NCBI GenBank assembly: GCA_037367405.1
Contig: JAZKJV010000087.1
Coordinates: 124,001-188,000, forward strand
DNA length: 64,000 bases
Reading direction: 5' to 3'
DNA from: Ottelia alismoides
Taxonomy: Eukaryota > Streptophyta > Magnoliopsida > Alismatales > Hydrocharitaceae
Both the position numbers and the translations under genes were made by a program. Position 1 is the first letter of the stretch. The number at the start of each line of letters is the position of its first letter. Of the stretch, positions 59,903 through 64,000 are shown piece by piece. Under the pieces are notes generated by a model that was not told where the DNA came from, did no database searches, and saw only the letters and a list, made by a program, of their open reading frames with translations.

Positions 59903-60256
59903 AGGGAGCCTACTTTGTGAAGTAGGTAACCTTACCTACTTCACATCCATTTTTTTGTAATTTTTTTTTATTTTTTTGAAATGTCACCGTAGATTTTCAT
60001 AACTATATCCCTTTAATATGTCATTCAAATTTCGTCAGAAACAGAGACTCCTACGACCTCCATCCAGAACATGTAAAATACAACAAATATGTGATCGTTA
60101 AAAAATAACTGTATGGATGGAGACTGTAGGAGTCTCTGTTTCTGACGAAATTTAAATGACATGTTAGAGAAATATAATTATGAAAATCTACAGTGGCATT
60201 TTTCAAAAAATAAAGAAATTTGCGAAAAATGGATGTGAAGTAGGCTCCCTTTCCTT
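59903..60256 (-). mobile_element. Foldback element E6 (GAAGTAGG subfamily)
   Basis: Left end GAAGTAGGTAACCTTACCTA, right end GGATGTGAAGTAGGCTCCC. Arms TTTCGTCAGAAACAGAGACT and AGTCTCTGTTTCTGACGAAA. Central motif in minus orientation (ATCGTTAAAAAA). Confidence 0.85.
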
Positions 60257-60265
60257 ATATATATA

Positions 60266-60653
60266 GGGAAAAGGGAAGCTACACCGGGGGGTGCAGCCAA
60301 CTAGCTACACCCGAGTATTTTTCTCTTTGATTTTTGATTTTTTGAAGGAAACTTATGGGGGATTTACTTAGTTTATTGTGTGGAATATGTGTTTCAAATT
60401 TCATGCAAAACAAACACTTCTAGCATGCCCATCTAGATATGGTCAATTTCAATAATTCTGAAACCGTTAAAATGTGATGGCCTTGATGGAGATGATAGAA
60501 ATGTTGAATTTAGTTGAAATTGGTATGATATCATGGTGGTATATAGTGATTTAAATCCCCCAAGGTTTCATTTCAAAATTACAAAAAGTCAACGAAAAAA
60601 AGGCCCGGTGCAGCTAGTTAGCTACACCCCCGGGTGCAGCTTCCCCAGCCCCC
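60266..60653 (-). mobile_element. Foldback element E7 (GCAGCTA subfamily)
   Basis: Starts GGGAAAAGGGAAGC after TATATATA. Ends GCAGCTAGTTAGCTACACCC, then GCTTCCCC. Arms differ from the other subfamilies (TCATGCAAAACAAACACTTC), but the loop still has ACCGTTAAAA. Confidence 0.8.
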
Positions 60654-60662
60654 TATACATAC

Positions 60663-60721
<59 letters not shown>
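60654..60721. repeat. (CATA)n/(TA)n microsatellite
   Basis: Sits between E7 and E8. Confidence 0.95.
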
Positions 60722-60724
<3 letters not shown>

Positions 60725-61101
60725 AAAAGGGAGCCTACACCCAGGGGTGTAGGTAACTACCTACGCTTCTTTTTCATTATTTTTAAATTTTTTTGAAATA
60801 AAACCTTGATGGAATTAGATCACCATGTGTAACCATGGTGCCATTCCAAATTCAACTAAATTCGGAACTTCTATCACCTCCATCAAGACTACCAAATTTT
60901 AACGGTCTCATAATTTTTGAAATTGACCTCTTCTAGATGAACGTGTTAGGAATGTTTGTTTTGCACGAAACTTGAAACACATATTCCCCTAGATATATTA
61001 CGCAAATCCCCCATAAGGTTTCCATCAAAAAACTCAAAAATAATGAAAAAAAGCCCGAGTGTAGGTAATTACCTACACCCCCGGATGTAGGCTCCCTGCT
61101 C

Positions 61102-61103
<2 letters not shown>
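60722..61103 (+). mobile_element. Foldback element E8 (GTAGGTA subfamily)
   Basis: Starts GGGAAAAGGGAGCC. Terminal palindrome GTGTAGGTAATTACCTACAC at right, GTGTAGGTAACTACCTACGC at left. Arms like E7. Loop TTTTAACGGTCTCA (plus orientation). Confidence 0.85.

Positions 61104-61185
<82 letters not shown>
61104..61185. repeat. (TA)n followed by (GA)n microsatellite
   Basis: (TA)n to about 61,146, then about 19 GA units. A short ORF reading through it is low-complexity. Confidence 0.95.
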
Positions 61186-61188
<3 letters not shown>

Positions 61189-61566
61189 GGCTGCTCCCTG
61201 AGAGTAGCCAACGGGCAGCTCCCATCCCCATTTTTCCTCCAATTTTTTTTATTTTTTGGAAAATAAAAATTTGTATATTCATCATTAAATCCCTCTAAGA
61301 TTCTATTAAAATTTCGTCAGAAACAGAGACTCCTACGGCCTCCATTTAAACATCGTCAATTTAAAAAGTCCTGCGACCGTTAAAAAAATGACGTCTAGAT
61401 GGAGGGTCTAGGAGTCTCTGTTTCTGATGATATTTTAATAGAATGTTAGAGGGATATAATGATGAATATATAAAATTTTATTTTCAAAAAAAATAAAAAA
61501 ATGGACGAAAAATAGGGGTGGGAGTAGTCCTGTTGGCTACTCCCAGGGAGCAGCCTCATTTTTCTC
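61186..61566 (-). mobile_element. Foldback element E9 (GTAGCC/CTACTCCC subfamily)
   Basis: Arms AATTTCGTCAGAAACAGAGA and GTCTCTGTTTCTGATGATAT. Right end GGAGTAGTCCTGTTGGCTAC. Loop ACCGTTAAAAAAATGACG (minus orientation). Confidence 0.85.
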
Positions 61567-61592
61567 ATATATATATATATATATATATGTAT

Positions 61593-61983
61593 ATGAGGTT
61601 AATGGGGTTGCCCCAGGGTGTAGCCAACTTGGCTACTCCCACCCCTAGTTTTCCCTCATTTTTTTATTTCTTTGGAAAATAAAAATTTATAAATTCATCA
61701 TTATATTCCTCTAACATTCTATTAAAATTTCGTCAGAAACAGAGACTTCTACGACCTCCATTCAAACATGGTCGATTTAAAAAATCCTGCGACCGTTAAA
61801 AAAATGACGTCTGGATGGAGGGCCTAGGAGTCTCTGTTTTTGACGAAATTTTAATAGAATGTTAGAGGGATATAGTGATGAATATACAAAATTTTATTTT
61901 TCAAAGAAATAAAAAAATGAGAGAAAAAATAGGGGTGGGAGTAGCCAAGTTGGCTACTCCCTGGGGGCAGCCCCATTTTACCC
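61593..61983 (-). mobile_element. Foldback element E10 (GTAGCC/CTACTCCC subfamily)
   Basis: Closest to E9. Ends GTAGCCAACTTGGCTACTCC and GAGTAGCCAAGTTGGCTACT. Loop ACCGTTAAAAAAATGACG (minus orientation). Arms nearly perfect complements. Confidence 0.9.
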
Positions 61984-61990
61984 TATATAT

Positions 61991-62374
61991 GAGGAAAGGG
62001 AGCCTATTTTGTGAAGTAGGTACTTACCTACTTCACATTTTATTTTTTGTAATTTTTTTAATTTTTTTTAAAAATGCCACCATGGGTTTTCATAACTATA
62101 TCCCTCTAATATGTCATTCAAATTTCGTCAAAAACAGAGACTCCTACGGCCTCCATCCAGACAGTCATTTTTTAATGGTCACAGATTTGTTATATTTTAC
62201 ATGTTCTGGATGAAGGCCGTAGGAGTCTTCGTTTCTGATGAAATTTGAATGACATATTAGAGGAATATAATTATGAAAATCCACGGTAGCATTTTTCAAA
62301 AAAAATAAAAAAATTACAAAATTGGACGTGAAGTAGGTAAGGTTACCTACTTCACAAAGTAGGCTTTCTTTCCT
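61991..62374 (+). mobile_element. Foldback element E11 (GAAGTAGG subfamily)
   Basis: Ends GTGAAGTAGGTACTTACCTA and GAAGTAGGTAAGGTTACCTA. Arms TTTCGTCAAAAACAGAGACT and AGTCTTCGTTTCTGATGAAA. Loop TTTTTTAATGGTCACAG (plus orientation). Followed by (CT)n and (TA)n (62,374-62,398). Confidence 0.9.
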
Positions 62375-62398
62375 CTCTCTCTCTCTCTATATATATAT

Positions 62399-62782
62399 GG
62401 GTTAAATGAGGCTACAACCAGGTTGTAGCCAATTGGCTACTCCCACTCATATTTTTCCCTCATTTTTTATTTCTTTTCAAAATAAAAATTGGTATATTCA
62501 TCACTCTATCCCTCTAACATTCTATTAAAATTTCGTCAGAAACAGAGACTCCTAAGCCCTCCATCCATATGTCATTTTTTAACGGTCGAAGGATTTTTAA
62601 ATCGACCCTGTTTGGATGGAGGCCATAGGAGTCTCTATTTCTGATAAAATTTTAATAGAATATGAGAGGGATATAGTGATGAATTTACAAATTTTTATTT
62701 TCCAAAAAATTAAAAAATGAGGGAAAAATAGTTGTGGGAGTAGCTAAGTTGGCTACAACTAGGGAGCATACTCCCTTTTCCC
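62399..62782 (+). mobile_element. Foldback element E12
   Basis: Ends GTTGTAGCCAATTGGCTACT and AGTAGCTAAGTTGGCTACAA. Arms AATTTCGTCAGAAACAGAGA and GAGTCTCTATTTCTGATAAA. Loop TTTTTTAACGGTCGAAGG (plus orientation). Confidence 0.9.
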
Positions 62783-62794
62783 TATATATATATA

Positions 62795-63178
62795 GGGAAA
62801 AATGTGTATGCCCCCTAGGGGAGCTAATTTAGCTCCCCCGCCCCTTTTTGACATATTTTTTTTATTTTTTTGAAATCTAAAACCGTGTAAATTCATTATT
62901 AAATCCCTATATTATGCTATTAAAATTTCGTACGAAACAGAGACTCCTACAACCTTCATCCAAACGGGGTCGATTTTAAAAATCCTGTTACCGTTAAAAA
63001 ATGACCGTCTGGATGGAGGCCGTAGGAGTCTCTTTTCCGCACGAAATTTTAATAGCATAATATAGGGATATAGTGATGAATATTCATGGAAGAAATTTTC
63101 AAAAAAAAATAAAAAAATGGTGAAAATGGGGCGGGGGAGCCAAGTTAGCTCCCCCTAGGGGGCAGCCCCATTTATCCC
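62795..63178 (-). mobile_element. Foldback element E13 (GAGCTAA subfamily)
   Basis: Starts GGGAAAAATG and ends CATTTATCCC. Terminal palindromes GGGGAGCTAATTTAGCTCCC and GGGGAGCCAAGTTAGCTCCC. Arms TTCGTACGAAACAGAGACTC and GAGTCTCTTTTCCGCACGAA. Loop ACCGTTAAAAAATGACCG (minus orientation). Confidence 0.9.
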
Positions 63179-63197
63179 ATATATATATATATATATA
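63179..63197. repeat. (TA)n microsatellite
   Basis: Between E13 and the terminal region of the window. Confidence 0.9.
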
Positions 63198-64000
63198 GGG
63201 CATATCCAGAGGGCACTGTGCCGATTTGGGTCGTGGTGAGCACCAAACGTGGGCTCGCCACGTGTATGTGTCGGTTCTATTTGGAAGGGGACGGATTTTG
63301 GCAATAACAATGTCCATGCATTATTAACATAATAAGAATTCGAATTAAATCATTTCCTTAAAAATAGGTGGTCGGTTTTAGTAAGCTAAAAAATACGCAT
63401 TTAAATTATTGTCGGCATATATTCTATTTATGGAATGATCATTCCACATTTGGATTAGAAAAGATAAATTACTAATTATAATTATTGATTACGTCAATTA
63501 CTAATGTCCATACAATAATTACCTATTACAAATATACATATTACTGAACACATTATGATTGTTACTGAAATTTATAGCTATTTTACATCTGTAACATTAC
63601 ATTGTACAGAGATCAGTAATTTATTCATATTACTCAAGTAATACATATTCAGTTCTCAAGTAACTATTGTTGTAGGATCAGTAATTAAGTATGTGAATTA
63701 CTAATGTCCATACAATAAGTACTGATTACAAATGTCCATTTTACTGAAGTCATTTTGATTGTTACTAATGTTATAGTTACTTAATACTTTGAGTCTTACT
63801 GAAGCACTTCTTATTTACTTATATAACATTTTTAATTACTTATAATGTATCGAGTGTTACTGATAGCAATACATAAGTTACTGGTTACATGATTTTTATA
63901 CTTATTCCAACTTACTTATTCCATTACCTTCTTTTACCTACAATTTATTATATGTTATTGATGCTTCTATATATCTTACTTGTTTTTATTCTTTGTTTTG
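63198..64000. repeat. TTACT-rich repeat region, possibly the start of another element
   Basis: Begins GGGCATATCCAGAGGGCACT after (TA)n, with a short palindrome GGCACTGTGCC. From about 63,470 the words TTACTAAT, TTACTGAT and TTACTGAA recur every 20-40 bp. A block starting AATTACTAATGTCCATACAA is repeated about 197 bp apart (63,498 and 63,695). No coding motif. It runs off the window. Confidence 0.5.

Noticed and set aside
60533..61285. Short ORFs with Ile/Tyr or Leu/Ser runs
   Set aside because: Read through (TA)n and (GA)n microsatellites between hairpin elements.
59640..63197. CRISPR-like or satellite array
   Set aside because: Units are about 385 bp, internally palindromic, in mixed orientation and of several subfamilies. 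These are transposons, not a CRISPR or head-to-tail satellite.

Overview
This is a piece of plant nuclear genome, built almost entirely of transposable elements in several layers of nesting. The only host-gene sequence I recognise is the first two exons of a UDP-glucose 4-epimerase on the minus strand (about 20.83-21.17 kb). The high GC of its first exon, in an AT-rich setting, suggests a monocot, but I cannot name the species.

Layout. 0-2 kb: 3' end of a decayed Ty3/gypsy element with its LTR. 3.7-4.5 kb: a GC-rich, organelle-like block followed by four 84-bp tandem repeats. 5.4-9.4 kb: a 5'-truncated Ty1/copia element with a 145-bp 3' LTR. 9.74-10.99 kb: an antisense LINE remnant. 11,524-17,681: a non-autonomous copia element (minus strand) with both LTRs, PBS, PPT and a 5-bp target-site duplication (TSD). 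Inside it sits a complete hAT transposon (12,726-16,337; 8-bp TSD) whose three-exon gene reads as an uninterrupted 750-residue transposase. 18,165-19,165: an internally deleted copia element, also with LTRs and TSD. 20.8-21.5 kb: the epimerase fragment and its putative promoter. 21.5-22.6 kb: three foldback elements. 23.4-28.3 kb: a decayed CACTA (En/Spm) element with a palindromic subterminal repeat array.

30-53 kb is a nest built around one family with LTRs of about 3.7-3.9 kb. There are two clean solo LTRs with TSDs (34,986-38,655 and 47,231-51,121), a third that contains the second (41,644-52,562), and a partial copy (30.1-33.6 kb). The first solo LTR split one copy of a roughly 1.85-kb tandem duplication, and the other copy keeps the empty site. 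A 2.8-kb element with 450-bp inverted repeats (42,386-45,212) and a 391-bp foldback element lie inside the third LTR.

53-59.4 kb holds CACTA ends, small MITEs, a large palindrome with a 22-G run, and a 1.4-kb PIF/Harbinger-type element with TTA TSDs. 59.7-63.2 kb is the most striking part. It is an almost uninterrupted series of about 385-bp hairpin elements joined mainly by (TA)n or related simple repeats. They share a core and a central AACGGT motif, lie in both orientations, and carry subfamily-specific terminal palindromes matched between the two arms. 63.2-64 kb is an unexplained TTACT-rich repeat.

No bacterial-type operons, CRISPR arrays, rRNA genes or functional tRNA genes were seen. 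All boundaries and similarities were read by eye, without searches or alignments.
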